A DNA stretch of 64,000 bases, taken from the NCBI RefSeq assembly GCF_034353875.1, contig NZ_CP133784.1, positions 3,376,501-3,440,500 of the forward strand, in the 5' to 3' direction. This DNA is from Pseudomonas sp. MH9.2. GTDB lineage: Bacteria; Pseudomonadota; Gammaproteobacteria; Pseudomonadales; Pseudomonadaceae. A model generated the notes under the pieces. It searched no databases, was not told the origin of the DNA, and saw nothing but the letters and a program-made list of their open reading frames with translations. The translations under genes and the position numbers were made by a program. Within the stretch, counting starts at the first letter, position 1. Each line of letters starts with the position of its first letter. Of this stretch, positions 63,848 through 64,000 are shown piece after piece.

Positions 63848-64000
63848 ATGAAAAGTTTAATCGTACTTGCGTTGGTCGGCTTCTCTACAATCGCCGCGGC
63901 TGACGAAGTGCAAGCTGTTAATAGCGCAGCTGTTGAACAGTACACGTACTCTATGAATCTCGATATTGCTAAAGTTATTCACATGGATTCAGTGCCGGAC
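63848..64000 (+). CDS. DUF2790-family small exported protein (3' end cut off)
   Basis: The first 51 codons of a protein cut by the window end. Signal peptide about 1-18 (MKSLIVLALVGFSTIAAA), then VEQYTYSMNLDIAKVIHM, the DUF2790 hallmark. Members are about 80-100 residues, are found mainly in Pseudomonas and have no settled function. Confidence 0.85.
   Translation, partial: MKSLIVLALVGFSTIAAADEVQAVNSAAVEQYTYSMNLDIAKVIHMDSVPD

Overview
This GC-rich, gene-dense window has no rRNA, tRNA, CRISPR array, transposase or phage gene that I can see. Gene content and order point to the chromosome of a Pseudomonas of the fluorescens type: glnA and ntrBC with DUF4124 genes between them, thiI-typA, dctBD, rml genes, aguBA followed by an OprD-family porin, fdhD with a YdeP-type molybdoenzyme, DUF2790, and REP/REPIN repeats carrying the GTAGGAGC...TTGCCTGCGA core. 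Names come from reading the proteins by eye; no database search was run.

Positions 1-22153 form a long sulfur-acquisition region. It holds an RBBP9-type hydrolase, an SfnR-like sigma-54 activator that lacks both a normal GAFTGA loop and a DNA-binding tail, a MetQ-like binding protein, a TauD/TfdA-type dioxygenase with a sulfonate-type ABC transporter, a secreted glycoside-hydrolase-like protein, a methyltransferase and a metNIQ importer. These are followed by one FMNH2-dependent (DszA/NtaA-type) and two SfnB/DszC-type monooxygenases, a two-repeat hypothetical protein, a cystine importer (tcyJLN), D-cysteine desulfhydrase and a serine acetyltransferase. Organosulfur compounds would be imported, oxidised to release sulfite or sulfide, and built into cysteine. 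Several of the promoter regions share an ATTCC motif followed by an AT-rich tract, a possible common CysB-type signal.

Positions 22154-28858 carry a BetT-type choline transporter with a near-palindromic BetI-like operator, a short-chain dehydrogenase, a YghZ-type aldo-keto reductase, and an amidase overlapping by 4 bp a previously easy-to-miss 59-residue gene. Positions 29054-39574 hold nitrogen control (ntrC, ntrB, two DUF4124 proteins, a cupin, a secreted chorismate mutase, and glnA with a clear sigma-54 promoter), then thiI and typA on the other strand.

Positions 39846-50640 hold a glycine-zipper protein, a YdeP-type molybdoenzyme with FdhD, a LysR regulator, yrfG, nudE-cysQ, a YiiD-type thioesterase and the dctBD two-component system. 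Positions 50792-54181 are rmlBACD for dTDP-L-rhamnose. Positions 54600-59703 hold a large kinase/middle-domain/class III aminotransferase fusion and the agmatine-to-putrescine enzymes AguB and AguA. A small ORF, an OprD-family porin, an AraC regulator, a quinone-oxidoreductase-like enzyme and the start of a DUF2790 protein complete the window.
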